From positions 562,501 to 626,500 of the forward strand of contig NZ_CP076620.1 of the NCBI RefSeq assembly GCF_020911725.1: 64,000 nucleotides of DNA, in the 5' to 3' direction. Shown in pieces: positions 11,426 through 19,109 of this stretch. Origin of the DNA: Clostridium cadaveris. GTDB lineage: Bacteria; Bacillota; Clostridia; Clostridiales; Clostridiaceae. Within the stretch, counting starts at the first letter, position 1; each line of letters opens with the position of its first letter. Under the pieces are notes generated by a model. That model saw only the letters and a program-made list of their open reading frames with translations. It did not search any database and had not been told where the DNA came from. The translations under genes were made by a program, and so were the position numbers.

Positions 11426-11431
11426 AGTTTT

Positions 11432-11476
11432 TAAAATCCTCCTGTGTTGTATTTAGAACAGCATAGGAGGATTTTA
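11432..11476. terminator. Terminator-like inverted repeat
   Basis: TAAAATCCTCCTGTG (11432-11446) pairs with CATAGGAGGATTTTA (11462-11476). The A/T-rich arm ends could serve both strands, between the convergent 11126 gene and the chemoreceptor gene. Confidence 0.65.
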
Positions 11477-11553
11477 AAGTTATGCTCATCATGAAGGGAA
11501 GCATGATAAAGGCTTTAATTTATGGTTATAATAAATAACTTGAATAACTTTTG

Positions 11554-13263
11554 TTATACTTTAAAGTAACTAATCATTTTATCAAGGTTTTCTGATACAG
11601 AGGTGTTTTCTAGTGATAGATTATGCATGTCTTCTATACAGCTATAAGATGAACTTACAGTTAAGAGTATTTCATTTGATCTGGCTGTTGAGTTTTCAGA
11701 CAAAGAAGACATAGTTAATATAGATTCTTGCATATCATTAATTGTTTTTAATAAAGTTTCTATAAGTTCATAAAGTGATTTAGTTATAGATACTATATTT
11801 TTAGAATCATTTAAACAGGAGCTGGAATTACGATATAAAGAGTTAATTTGAGGATAAATCTTTACATCTACAAAATCTATAGCTTCATTAATTCCTACAT
11901 TTAAATTGTCAATATTTTTATTGACATTATCTATTACTTCATGGACATTAGTTGAAATGTTAAATGCTTCTATAGAAAGTTTTCTAATCTCATCTGCAAC
12001 AATTAAAAAGCACTTGTTGTTTTCACTGCTTCGAGCTGCTTCTATAGAAGCATTGGCAGCAAGTATATTACTTTTTTTAGACATATAATATATAACATCT
12101 GTAAGCTTTTGAAGAGATGATATAAGTTTAATTTCTTCTAAGGAAGTTTTAAGTAAAGAACATTTTTCAGCATATATACTATTAAGTTCTTCTGAAAAAA
12201 TTGAATTTGCAGAAATTATAGCTTCGGTTTTTTGTTTTATATTTGATGAAATATATCTACAATCAGCAGTTTTGTTCAAAATTATAGTCATATTTGAATG
12301 AAGCATATCTAAATTAAGTTTTATCTTATCTATTTTATTATAATCATTTAAGTTTTGAAGAATTATGTCTTTAGAAGAAATGTTAATTGAGCTTATAGAA
12401 GACTTGATTTCTTCCGTAACTTTAGACAATTTTAGACTTGAGTTGTTTAGAGTAGTAGAAGCTATACGCATAGATGATATGGCTTCACGTATTTTTTCAG
12501 TTGCTTTATTCATAGCACTATATAAATTTGATATTATTGGATCATCATCTTCATCAAGTCTAGGGGTCAAATCACCTTCAGCTATCTTGTTTGCAAACTC
12601 TGTACATTTCTTAAAGACTTTGGTTGTATGAATAAAACTAAATATTCCAATAAATATAAAAACTAATAATATTAAAAAAGTAAAAATTAACAAATGAGTT
12701 CTTTTACTGTTATAATCTGAAATGTTAGACATATGTTTTTCGCTAGTGGTTTTGAAAACTGATTTAGTAATTTCAATAGTTGTAGTGGATATAGAAGATG
12801 AAATATCATTAAGTGAAAGATATAGAGTTTCAGTCTTATCTTTATTTCCATTATCAACTGCATCAATGAGATTTGAAATGGTGGTTTTATATTCAGAGTA
12901 ATAGACAGAGAGATTAGACAAAGATATATAGTTATAATTATTAAGGTCAGACTTTTTTATATCCTCAAATGCTTTATCAGCCTTATATATATGCGTGATA
13001 AGTGTATTTTTGGAATTTGTAGCTATTTCACTATTACTATTCAGATATAAATAGTTTGATGCATTGTTTGTGGAAATAAAAATACTTCTTGAAAATTCAT
13101 TTAAAATATCTATGTTGGAAAGATGCGATGAGTAGAGAGAGTTATTATTTGATTCTATAGTATCTAAAATTTTTATAGAACCAAACGAAAGTGACAATAT
13201 TAAGATTGACGTAATAAATATATACAATATGTACCTAATGTTTAGCATTAAATCCTTAAGCAT
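11554..13263 (-). CDS. Methyl-accepting chemotaxis-like protein
   Basis: A 569-aa membrane receptor. A first membrane segment (about 12-30) and an extracellular four-helix-bundle-like region (about 35-185) are followed by a second membrane segment (about 190-212) and a HAMP-like linker with LTPRLDED. A long coiled-coil signalling domain completes it. The tip, ILAANASIEAARSSENNKCF then IVADEIRKLS, is recognisable but departs from the usual ILALNAAIEAARAGE, so coupling to the chemotaxis kinase may be altered. It should sense an extracellular or membrane signal. No other chemotaxis gene is nearby. The RBS is AGGGGGAAGA. Confidence 0.85.
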   Translation of the reverse strand: MLKDLMLNIRYILYIFITSILILSLSFGSIKILDTIESNNNSLYSSHLSNIDILNEFSRSIFISTNNASNYLYLNSNSEIATNSKNTLITHIYKADKAFEDIKKSDLNNYNYISLSNLSVYYSEYKTTISNLIDAVDNGNKDKTETLYLSLNDISSSISTTTIEITKSVFKTTSEKHMSNISDYNSKRTHLLIFTFLILLVFIFIGIFSFIHTTKVFKKCTEFANKIAEGDLTPRLDEDDDPIISNLYSAMNKATEKIREAISSMRIASTTLNNSSLKLSKVTEEIKSSISSINISSKDIILQNLNDYNKIDKIKLNLDMLHSNMTIILNKTADCRYISSNIKQKTEAIISANSIFSEELNSIYAEKCSLLKTSLEEIKLISSLQKLTDVIYYMSKKSNILAANASIEAARSSENNKCFLIVADEIRKLSIEAFNISTNVHEVIDNVNKNIDNLNVGINEAIDFVDVKIYPQINSLYRNSSSCLNDSKNIVSITKSLYELIETLLKTINDMQESILTMSSLSENSTARSNEILLTVSSSYSCIEDMHNLSLENTSVSENLDKMISYFKV

Positions 13264-13451
13264 AAACTCTTCCCCCTAAAAACAAATATAAAATAAAAAT
13301 GTAGTTAATTTACATTCATATTATACTACAGATGATTGGTATGAATAGAAGCTAATAGAAAATAAAACCATATAAAAATAAATATATAAGAAATGTTTAA
13401 AGATTGTTTACAGAAGTATTACAAAAAATCGTATTATGGCACAGATTAACA

Positions 13452-13481
13452 TTGTAAATGTTTAATGATTAATGTTATAAT
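13452..13481 (+). promoter_or_regulatory. Promoter for the NlpC/P60 gene
   Basis: TTGTAA (13452-13457), an 18-nt spacer and TATAAT (13476-13481). A small hairpin, GTTAC-AAGAGA-GTAAC, begins at 13483 near the transcription start. Confidence 0.55.
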
Positions 13482-13545
13482 AGTTACAAGAGAGTAACAA
13501 AGAGACTCTGGGGAGAGCTCAAATCTATAGGTAGAGGTGGATGTA

Positions 13546-14793
13546 ATGAAAAAAAGAATGTTAGCGGCAGTCATAGCAACTATGATGATAGTGCAAACAG
13601 GCGTAATAGCTTCAGCAGTGCCAAACATTTCTAATGAGAAGAGACAAGAGATAGAACAACAACAATCAAAATATAGTGATGCAGAAGCAAAGTATAATGA
13701 ATTAGAAGCTAAGCTTCAAAATCTTCAAGGACAATGCGAGAGAATTCAAGGAAATATAGATGAAAAGAATAATGAAATAAAGAATATTGAAAAGAAAATA
13801 GATGAGCTTCATGATGAAATGGCAGCTTTACAAAAACAACTTGATGAACAACAAGAGTTATACGGAAAGAGAATGAGAGCCATATACAAGAATGGAACTC
13901 CAGGCTACATTGACGTTATTTTTAATTCTTCTAGTTTTTCAGATTTAATATCAAACCTACAGGCAACTTCAAAAATCATGAGTTTAGATAAAGAAATGAT
14001 GGACAAGGTTGTTGAGGGTCAAAATGAAATAAAAGAAAAGCAAGAATCTTTAAATGGAGATATCAATAAGATTCAAGAGTTAAAGGTAACTTTAAATGAA
14101 GAGCTTAAGAGTTTTGAAGAAAAGAAAGCAGCTCAAGAGCCATTAGTTGCAGAAGCAGAAGCTGTTAAAAAGAGCATAGCTGTTGACTTAGGTGCAAATG
14201 AAAGACTTATGATAGGATATTTAAAAGATGTAGTAAATGATCCAAACAGTTCAAAAGATGCACTAAACAATGCTATAACTGCTTTAAGAGAAATTAGAAA
14301 GCAAATAAAAGTTATAGATAGTGAAGTTGTAGATTTAATTGAAAAGGCTAAAACTAAAGTTGAAAGAATAAAAGCTCAAGAAGCTAATGCTGATAGAGGT
14401 GGTAGTGGTTCTACTTGGACAGGAAATGCTTCAGAAAAAGTTAACCAAGTTATGTCTATAGCATATAGTTTACAAGGAAAAAAATATGTATATGGAGCAA
14501 CAGGTCCTGACACTTTTGACTGTTCAGGATATACTCAATATGTATTTGGAAAAGCAGGCATAAGCTTAAGTAGGACAACCTATACTCAAGTTAATGAAGG
14601 AAGATCTGTATCATATTCAGAAGCTAGAGCTGGGGATTTGGTGTTCTTTGGAAGTCCAAGCTCACCTCACCATGTTGGAATATACATTGGTGGAGGACAA
14701 TATATTCATGCGCCAAGAACTGGTGATGTTGTAAAGATAAGTTCGTTAGGTGGAAGAACGGATACAAAGACATTTAGAAGAATAATAGGATAA
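13546..14793 (+). CDS. Secreted NlpC/P60 peptidoglycan endopeptidase with coiled-coil domain
   Basis: A 415-aa secreted cell-wall hydrolase. A signal peptide (about 1-25, ending near VIASAVPN) leads into a long Glu/Lys/Gln-rich coiled coil (about 30-285) like the regulatory N-domain of PcsB/CwlO proteins. A Gly/Ser linker and a C-terminal NlpC/P60 domain follow. The catalytic triad is visible: Cys326 in DTFDCSGY, His376 in HHVGIYIGGG and His388 in IHAPRTGD. It should cleave the gamma-D-Glu to diamino acid bond of stem peptides. The start at 13546 follows GAGGTGG by 5 nt; a GTG 9 nt upstream is less likely. In CwlO-like proteins the coiled coil is regulated by FtsEX, which is not encoded here. 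Confidence 0.92.
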   Translation: MKKRMLAAVIATMMIVQTGVIASAVPNISNEKRQEIEQQQSKYSDAEAKYNELEAKLQNLQGQCERIQGNIDEKNNEIKNIEKKIDELHDEMAALQKQLDEQQELYGKRMRAIYKNGTPGYIDVIFNSSSFSDLISNLQATSKIMSLDKEMMDKVVEGQNEIKEKQESLNGDINKIQELKVTLNEELKSFEEKKAAQEPLVAEAEAVKKSIAVDLGANERLMIGYLKDVVNDPNSSKDALNNAITALREIRKQIKVIDSEVVDLIEKAKTKVERIKAQEANADRGGSGSTWTGNASEKVNQVMSIAYSLQGKKYVYGATGPDTFDCSGYTQYVFGKAGISLSRTTYTQVNEGRSVSYSEARAGDLVFFGSPSSPHHVGIYIGGGQYIHAPRTGDVVKISSLGGRTDTKTFRRIIG

Positions 14794-14803
14794 TTTGAAA
14801 TTT

Positions 14804-14855
14804 AGGTGGTGTCATAAACTGATTTATTAGTTTTATGATGCCACCTTTAATCTTT
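14804..14855 (+). terminator. Terminator after the NlpC/P60 gene
   Basis: AGGTGGTGTCATAAACT (14804-14820) pairs with AGTTTTATGATGCCACCT (14829-14846), followed by TTAATCTTTT. Confidence 0.8.
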
Positions 14856-14930
14856 TAAAGAGGTATCATATAGGATATAATACTAATGATAAGTCTTATG
14901 GTAATGATGGAAAACAAGCTGGAGGATAAT

Positions 14931-15665
14931 ATGGATTTTTTAAAAGAGGATGAATCCCTTGATGATTTAGAACTAAATGGTATAAAGATAATACAAAAAA
15001 AATATGGCTTTAGATTTGGGGTTGATGCTGTACTTTTAGCAAACTTCGCTAAGGTTAAAAAAGGGTTTAGAGTAATAGACATGTGTACGGGAACAGGAAT
15101 AATTCCTTTTATAATAGCAGGCAAAACAGAAGCATATTACATAACAGGTCTTGAAATACAGAAGGACATGGTAGAAATGGCGGATCGATCAGTAAAACTT
15201 AACGATCTGCAACATAGAATTAATTTCATACATGGTGATTTAAAAGATAAAAAGCTTTTAAAATCCATAGAAAAAGCTAATGTTGTTACTGTAAATCCCC
15301 CATATAAACTAGGCGGAGCAGGGATAAAGAATTCAGAGGATGCACTAGCCATAGCACGACATGAAATATGCTGTAATTTAGAAGATGTTATAGCAGCAGC
15401 AAGAATTTTGCTAAAGGATAATGGTAGATTTTATATGATACATAGACCTGAAAGGCTAATAGATATTTTTTGTCTAATGAGAAAATACAAGATAGAGCCT
15501 AAAAGAGTGAGAATGATTCATCCCAATAAGGATAAAGCTCCAACTATGGTGCTTATAGAAGGTCAGAGAGATGGAGGCGCGTTTTTAAAGTGGGATAATC
15601 CACTTTATGTCTACGATGAAAATGGAAGGTATTCAGAAGAGATTGAGAGGATTTACGGGAGATAG
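14931..15665 (+). CDS. TrmN6-like tRNA adenine-N6 methyltransferase
   Basis: A class I SAM-dependent methyltransferase of 244 aa. The fold signature appears as FRFGVDAVLLANF, VIDMCTGTGIIPF (SAM-binding motif I) and the catalytic motif VNPPYKLGG (NPPY, for adenine N6 amino methylation). This fits the YfiC/TrmN6 group, which modifies A37 of tRNA-Val, and the gene commonly lies next to rsmI in Firmicutes, as here. The start at 14931 is chosen because GGAGG lies 5 nt before it; an ATG 45 nt upstream lacks such a site. Confidence 0.88.
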   Translation: MDFLKEDESLDDLELNGIKIIQKKYGFRFGVDAVLLANFAKVKKGFRVIDMCTGTGIIPFIIAGKTEAYYITGLEIQKDMVEMADRSVKLNDLQHRINFIHGDLKDKKLLKSIEKANVVTVNPPYKLGGAGIKNSEDALAIARHEICCNLEDVIAAARILLKDNGRFYMIHRPERLIDIFCLMRKYKIEPKRVRMIHPNKDKAPTMVLIEGQRDGGAFLKWDNPLYVYDENGRYSEEIERIYGR

Positions 15666-15960
15666 TTAAGAGAGAGGAGACCTGCGGTCGGTGATTAAGA
15701 GTAAATAGTGAGGAGTTGTGTAGAGACGTTAGGTGTGGAATAGCTAAAATTATGTGAGTTAGAGGGCGTTGCTCCACGATGTTGTCCTAATGACAACAGT
15801 CAATTCATAATTTCTGCGACTTCAGGAGAAGAAATCTCCTGAATTAGTCACTCTTCACTAAATATCTCTCAGCCTAAATAATTCCCCAAACTTTAAACAC
15901 ACCTCAATGTCCTAAACTCTTCACTATTAACTAATTAGCTCTTCACTAAAATAAAGAAAG
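15666..15960. repeat. Non-coding, higher-GC intergenic element with internal palindromes
   Basis: This spacer between the methyltransferase gene and rsmI has no credible gene and is visibly richer in G and C than its surroundings. It contains two perfect hairpins, GTTGTC-CTAAT-GACAAC (15781-15797) and TTCAGGAGA-AGAAA-TCTCCTGAA (15821-15843). Its ends carry related sequences in opposite orientation: TAAATAGTGAGGAG near 15700, and CTCTTCACTATTAA and CTCTTCACTAAA near 15916-15950. Short pieces of the same CTTCACTAAT motif appear near 9505 and 19219. It may be a decayed dispersed palindromic repeat. Confidence 0.45.
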
Positions 15961-15971
15961 GATGATATTTA

Positions 15972-16808
15972 GTGGGAAAGATATATTTAGTTCCTACTCC
16001 TATAGGAAATTTAAAGGATATAACATTGAGAGCGTTGGAGGTTTTAGAAAATTGTGATTTAGTAGCAGCTGAAGATACGAGACAGAGTCTCAAATTATTA
16101 AATCACTTTAATATCAAAAAACCATTAGTAAGCTATCATAAATATAATGAAGGAACAAAAGCTGAAGAACTTATAAGGAAGGCGCAAGAGGGTTATAATA
16201 TTGCTGTGGTAAGTGATGCGGGAAGTCCAGGAATATCAGATCCAGGTGAGGTTATTGTTAAAAGATGTATAGAAGAAAATGTTGACTTTGAAGTGCTACC
16301 TGGAGCAACTGCAATAATAACAGCTTTAGTATATTCGGGATTAGATACAACTAAATTTTTATTTAGAGGATTCTTACCTAGAGAAAATAAGGAGAGAATT
16401 CCTGTAATAGACGAAGTTAAAAATTCAAAGGAAACATTAGTGTTTTACGAAGCTCCTCATAGGCTTATTGTGACATTAACTTTTCTTAGAGAACATTTAG
16501 GAAATAGAAGAACGGTAGTTGCGAGAGAACTTACAAAGCTTCATGAAGAAATAATAAGAGGAACTCTTGAGGAAATAATAAATCACTATGAAACTTTAGA
16601 ACCAAGAGGAGAATATGTGCTTTTAATTGAAGGAAAGACATTAGAAGAAATAAAAGCGGAACAAGAAGCTGTTTGGAAAGATCTTACTATTGGCGAGCAT
16701 ATAGAAAGATATATGGAAGAAGGTTATAATAAGAAAGAAGCTATCAAAAAAGTAGCAAAAGATAGAGGTCTTCCAAAATCAGAAGTTTATAAGCATACTA
16801 TATTGTAA
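15972..16808 (+). CDS. rsmI: 16S rRNA 2'-O-methyltransferase RsmI
   Basis: Methylates the 2'-OH of C1402 in 16S rRNA. The 278-aa protein starts GKIYLVPTPIGNLKDIT and has AAEDTRQSLKLL, VSDAGSPGISDPG, the SAM-binding LPGATAIITAL and FYEAPHRL, all hallmarks of the RsmI/YraL tetrapyrrole-methylase fold. The start is GTG at 15972, preceded by AAAGGATGAT. In Bacillus and Clostridium rsmI lies next to abrB, as seen here. The terminator stem begins inside the last codons. Confidence 0.96.
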   Translation: MGKIYLVPTPIGNLKDITLRALEVLENCDLVAAEDTRQSLKLLNHFNIKKPLVSYHKYNEGTKAEELIRKAQEGYNIAVVSDAGSPGISDPGEVIVKRCIEENVDFEVLPGATAIITALVYSGLDTTKFLFRGFLPRENKERIPVIDEVKNSKETLVFYEAPHRLIVTLTFLREHLGNRRTVVARELTKLHEEIIRGTLEEIINHYETLEPRGEYVLLIEGKTLEEIKAEQEAVWKDLTIGEHIERYMEEGYNKKEAIKKVAKDRGLPKSEVYKHTIL

Positions 16809-16827
16809 AAGTAGTATGCTTTTTTTT
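16791..16827 (+). terminator. Terminator overlapping the end of rsmI
   Basis: AAGCATACTA (16791-16800) pairs with TAGTATGCTT (16812-16821), followed by a run of Ts. The remainder of the 16809-17213 spacer is A-rich and shows only the promoter-like site at 17055 and the abrB terminator. Confidence 0.88.
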
Positions 16828-17054
16828 ATCTGTAAAAGAGAGGATTTTACTTTACTATATTAGAAATAAATACAGGTTAAAAATCCTATAAAATACATAG
16901 AATTTTAATAAATGTAAAATAATTGAATCTTGACAAATAAAATCAAGTGAAAAAAATGGGCAAAATTACAAGTAAAATAAAATTGGAAAATTAAAATGGT
17001 AAAAATTGGATTTGAAAAGATAGATATAAGAAAAAATAATACCATAAAAATACA

Positions 17055-17084
17055 TTGACACAATGAAATGGTAAAAAATATAAT
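17055..17084 (+). promoter_or_regulatory. Consensus promoter facing the 3' end of abrB
   Basis: A perfect TTGACA (17055-17060), an 18-nt spacer and a perfect TATAAT (17079-17084) on the + strand. No gene follows on this strand; transcription would run into the abrB terminator and the abrB coding region as antisense. It could drive a small or antisense RNA. Because AT-rich spacers give false hits, confidence is moderate. Confidence 0.45.
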
Positions 17085-17169
17085 AGGTGAAAAAATAGAT
17101 AAAATAAAAACATTTACATATTTATATTTGTAGATGTCTAGAGTGGATTTTAATAGAGATTTTGAGAAT

Positions 17170-17206
17170 AAAAAAATATGCTATATAAAGAATATACAGC
17201 ATATTT
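17170..17206 (-). terminator. Terminator of abrB
   Basis: Read on the minus strand, AAATATGCT pairs with AGCATATTT across an A/T-rich loop and is followed by a run of seven Ts. It begins 8 nt after the abrB stop codon. Confidence 0.75.
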
Positions 17207-17213
17207 ATATTAA

Positions 17214-17459
17214 TTACTTATCAGTTTTTATTTCGTTTAAGCAATTCTTACAAATGTTCTTACCCCTGTAGTTAATAACATCTTTAGCATCGCCGCAGAA
17301 TATACAAGCTGGCTCATATTTCTTTAATATGATTTGCTCTCCATCTACATATATTTCTAAAGCATCTTTCTCAGCGATATCTAGAGTTCTTCTTAACTCT
17401 ATTGGGATAACGATTCTTCCTAATTCATCTACTCTTCTTACAACACCTGTTGATTTCAT
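17214..17459 (-). CDS. abrB: AbrB-type transition-state regulator
   Basis: An 81-aa DNA-binding protein of the AbrB/SpoVT swapped-hairpin family. The N-terminus, STGVVRRVDELGRIVIP through ELRRTLDI, is the canonical AbrB DNA-binding fold. The C-terminal part has CIFCGDAK and CKNC, a CxxC-CxxC pair typical of clostridial AbrB that may bind zinc. In this group AbrB affects the shift from growth to sporulation or solvent formation. The start at 17459 has AAGGAGG upstream; a longer frame starting 30 nt earlier would bury that site. A promoter lies at 17574-17602 and a Spo0A-box-like site further upstream. Confidence 0.95.
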   Translation of the reverse strand: MKSTGVVRRVDELGRIVIPIELRRTLDIAEKDALEIYVDGEQIILKKYEPACIFCGDAKDVINYRGKNICKNCLNEIKTDK

Positions 17460-17573
17460 AAAACTTGTTCCTCCTTGTTTTAACTTCAATTAAAAAAGTA
17501 AAATAAATGTCAAAATAATAAAAAATTTTGGAAATCAAATTACAAAATTCTTATTAACTTCCATACAATAGAT

Positions 17574-17602
17574 AATATACTACCAATTTGTTGTAATGTC
17601 AA
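17574..17602 (-). promoter_or_regulatory. abrB promoter
   Basis: On the minus strand: TTGACA (17597-17602), a 17-nt spacer and TATATT (17574-17579). It gives a leader of about 108 nt before the abrB ATG. Confidence 0.75.
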
Positions 17603-17755
17603 TATAAATTAACATTATAAAATGAGAATAAAAGGTTAATTTATAGTGAATATTTAGGAATCATTTTACAATAAAGTAGAAAAATGAAATTTTAATGAAT
17701 AGATACAAAAATTATTCACTATAAAATAGTAATTTAATGGATAAGTAAAATCTCA

Positions 17756-17764
17756 TTGTCGAAA
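17756..17764 (+). promoter_or_regulatory. Spo0A box
   Basis: TTGTCGAAA is an exact match to the widely used Spo0A binding consensus. It lies about 155 bp upstream of the abrB -35 hexamer. Spo0A represses abrB in Bacillus. The distance here is long for direct repression, so its target could be abrB, the divergent gene or neither. Confidence 0.5.
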
Positions 17765-17922
17765 GATATTTTACATTTAGAATTTGTACTTCTATTTTCT
17801 ATTTTGCTCAATATTATGGTTTTTATACATTAATAGGAAAATATATTTTCTGTTCAATATATAGTATGTTTTATAAAATATAGAGGTTACAAATAAATAG
17901 AAATTTAAAAAATTTAAACAAG

Positions 17923-18050
17923 TTATCCACATACAAAATGTGGATAATGTGGACAAAGAAGATGCCATGTGGAAAACTATAAATACAATATGCTAATAAA
18001 GGATTATAATACACAGGTTTTGTGGACTAACTGTGGATTAGTGTGAATAA
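17923..18050. promoter_or_regulatory. Cluster of seven DnaA-box-like sites
   Basis: Two perfect DnaA boxes (TTATCCACA at 17923-17931 on +, and its complement at 17939-17947) face each other across 7 nt. Five further minus-strand sites differ by one or two bases: TTGTCCACA (17948-17956), TTTTCCACA (17968-17976), TAGTCCACA (18021-18029), TAATCCACA (18032-18040) and TTATTCACA (18042-18050). Six of seven share one orientation. No dnaA, dnaN or rpmH is nearby, so this resembles the DnaA-binding clusters that titrate DnaA or control nearby genes rather than the usual chromosomal origin. Confidence 0.75.
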
Positions 18051-18127
18051 TTTTAATATACAGTATTAAATAACTAGAATTTAAATTAAGAATTTTGTTG
18101 ATTAGGAATAAATGTAAACAAATTTTC

Positions 18128-18156
18128 TTGTAATGAAAGAGTGATTAAACTATAAT
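18128..18156 (+). promoter_or_regulatory. Promoter for the DUF1836 gene
   Basis: TTGTAA (18128-18133), a 17-nt spacer and TATAAT (18151-18156). It lies 78 bp after the last DnaA-box-like site. The leader of about 100 nt can form ATACTATG/CATAGTAT (18164-18193). Confidence 0.65.
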
Positions 18157-18264
18157 AATACTTATACTATGGTAATATTTTTTAGCATAGTATATAATAT
18201 AAGATATCACATTATATAGTATAAACAACAGAAGATGATAGTAATATTTTTAAGGAGGGGCCTA

Positions 18265-18864
18265 ATGGAAAAACATGATTTTAATATAGATTATGTTATG
18301 TCACTAGCAGAAGAGCTATCTCATAACAGTATGGTAGCTTATGAAGATCTACCAAAATATGATTTATTTCTTTCACAAGTTATAGACTACTTGAATGACA
18401 AATTTACAAATGAAAACTATACAAATAATATAGTACAGAATTATATAAAGAGTGATGTTATATCTAAACCAGAGGACGGAAAGAAAAGAGGATATACAAA
18501 ATTACATCTTGTTCAATTGGTTTTACTAAGCTATATGAGACCTTTACTTACTGCAGAGGAAATTAAAAAGGTATTTAGATTAGCGTTTAATAATATAAAT
18601 GATAGAAGTGATGATATAATCTCATGGGAAAAGGCTTACAAAGTTTTTGCTGATATTCAAAAAAATAGTTTTGATGCATTTTTAAGAACGCCTCTTTTTG
18701 ATAATAACATGTTAGATGATATAACAGATGATCTGAATCTTGAAGAAACAGATGAAGAGAGAATTAGGACTTTCCTTATAGTTATGTCTTTAATTGCCCA
18801 AGCCAGTGTAATAAAGAAATTGGTACAACAGATAGTTACAGAGTACCATGAAGAAGAGTTATAG
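18265..18864 (+). CDS. DUF1836 domain protein
   Basis: A 199-aa soluble protein. The central segment, RGYTKLHLVQLVLLSYMRPL followed by LTAEEIKKVFRLAF, is characteristic of DUF1836, a Firmicutes family of unknown function with a helix-turn-helix-like, MerR-like helical appearance. No catalytic motif or membrane segment is seen. The start at 18265 is set by AAGGAGGGG; an ATG 30 nt upstream lacks a site. It has its own promoter, downstream of the DnaA-box cluster. Confidence 0.8.
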   Translation: MEKHDFNIDYVMSLAEELSHNSMVAYEDLPKYDLFLSQVIDYLNDKFTNENYTNNIVQNYIKSDVISKPEDGKKRGYTKLHLVQLVLLSYMRPLLTAEEIKKVFRLAFNNINDRSDDIISWEKAYKVFADIQKNSFDAFLRTPLFDNNMLDDITDDLNLEETDEERIRTFLIVMSLIAQASVIKKLVQQIVTEYHEEEL

Positions 18865-18943
18865 AAGGGTCCCAAGAAAATTTTTCGAAAAAGAATGAAA
18901 AATTTCTTTATATTATAGATAAACTTTTAAAGTTTTTAGTTAA

Positions 18944-18959
18944 TACCCCATAGGGGGTG
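18944..18959. promoter_or_regulatory. TACCCC/GGGGGT inverted repeat before the YvrJ gene
   Basis: TACCCC-ATAG-GGGGT lies immediately before the GTG start. It resembles operators of CsoR/CstR-type (copper or persulfide sensing) repressors, but its right half is also the Shine-Dalgarno sequence. The match may therefore be partly accidental, or it may form a hairpin that hides the ribosome binding site. Confidence 0.4.
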
Positions 18960-18965
18960 AAGAAT

Positions 18966-19109
18966 GTGGAGAGTCTAATTGGAAGTATTGCAAATTTAGG
19001 GTTTCCTATAGTTGTTTCCATATATCTCTTGACAAGAATAGAAGGAAAACTTGAAGCGTTGACAGCTAGTATAAATGCACTTACTCAAGTGATGACTCAG
19101 AAGAAGTGA
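18966..19109 (+). CDS. YvrJ family small membrane protein
   Basis: A 47-aa protein starting at GTG 18966, preceded by GGGGGTGA at good spacing. The single hydrophobic segment (about residues 5-22, including IANLGFPIVVSIYLL) is followed by an amphipathic helix (TRIEGKLEALTASINALTQV). This matches the YvrJ family of Firmicutes, whose function is not established; the size is that of holin-like peptides. In Bacillus subtilis yvrJ lies near the sigO-rsoA sigma factor genes, and a sigma-like gene lies 2 kb away here. A weak hairpin, AGGGCTT/AAGCCCT (19147-19171), follows. Confidence 0.8.
   Translation: MESLIGSIANLGFPIVVSIYLLTRIEGKLEALTASINALTQVMTQKK

Noticed and set aside
13264-13545. Possible cyclic-di-AMP (ydaO) riboswitch before the NlpC/P60 gene
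   Set aside because: Such genes often have one, but the region after the promoter is only about 60 nt and lacks the conserved ydaO sequence blocks.
15553-15777. A 74-codon frame on the minus strand
   Set aside because: No RBS, no family features and overlap with the end of the TrmN6-like gene.
17923-18050. Chromosomal replication origin
   Set aside because: DnaA boxes are dense, but no dnaA, dnaN, recF or rpmH gene is in the window; treated as a DnaA-box cluster instead.
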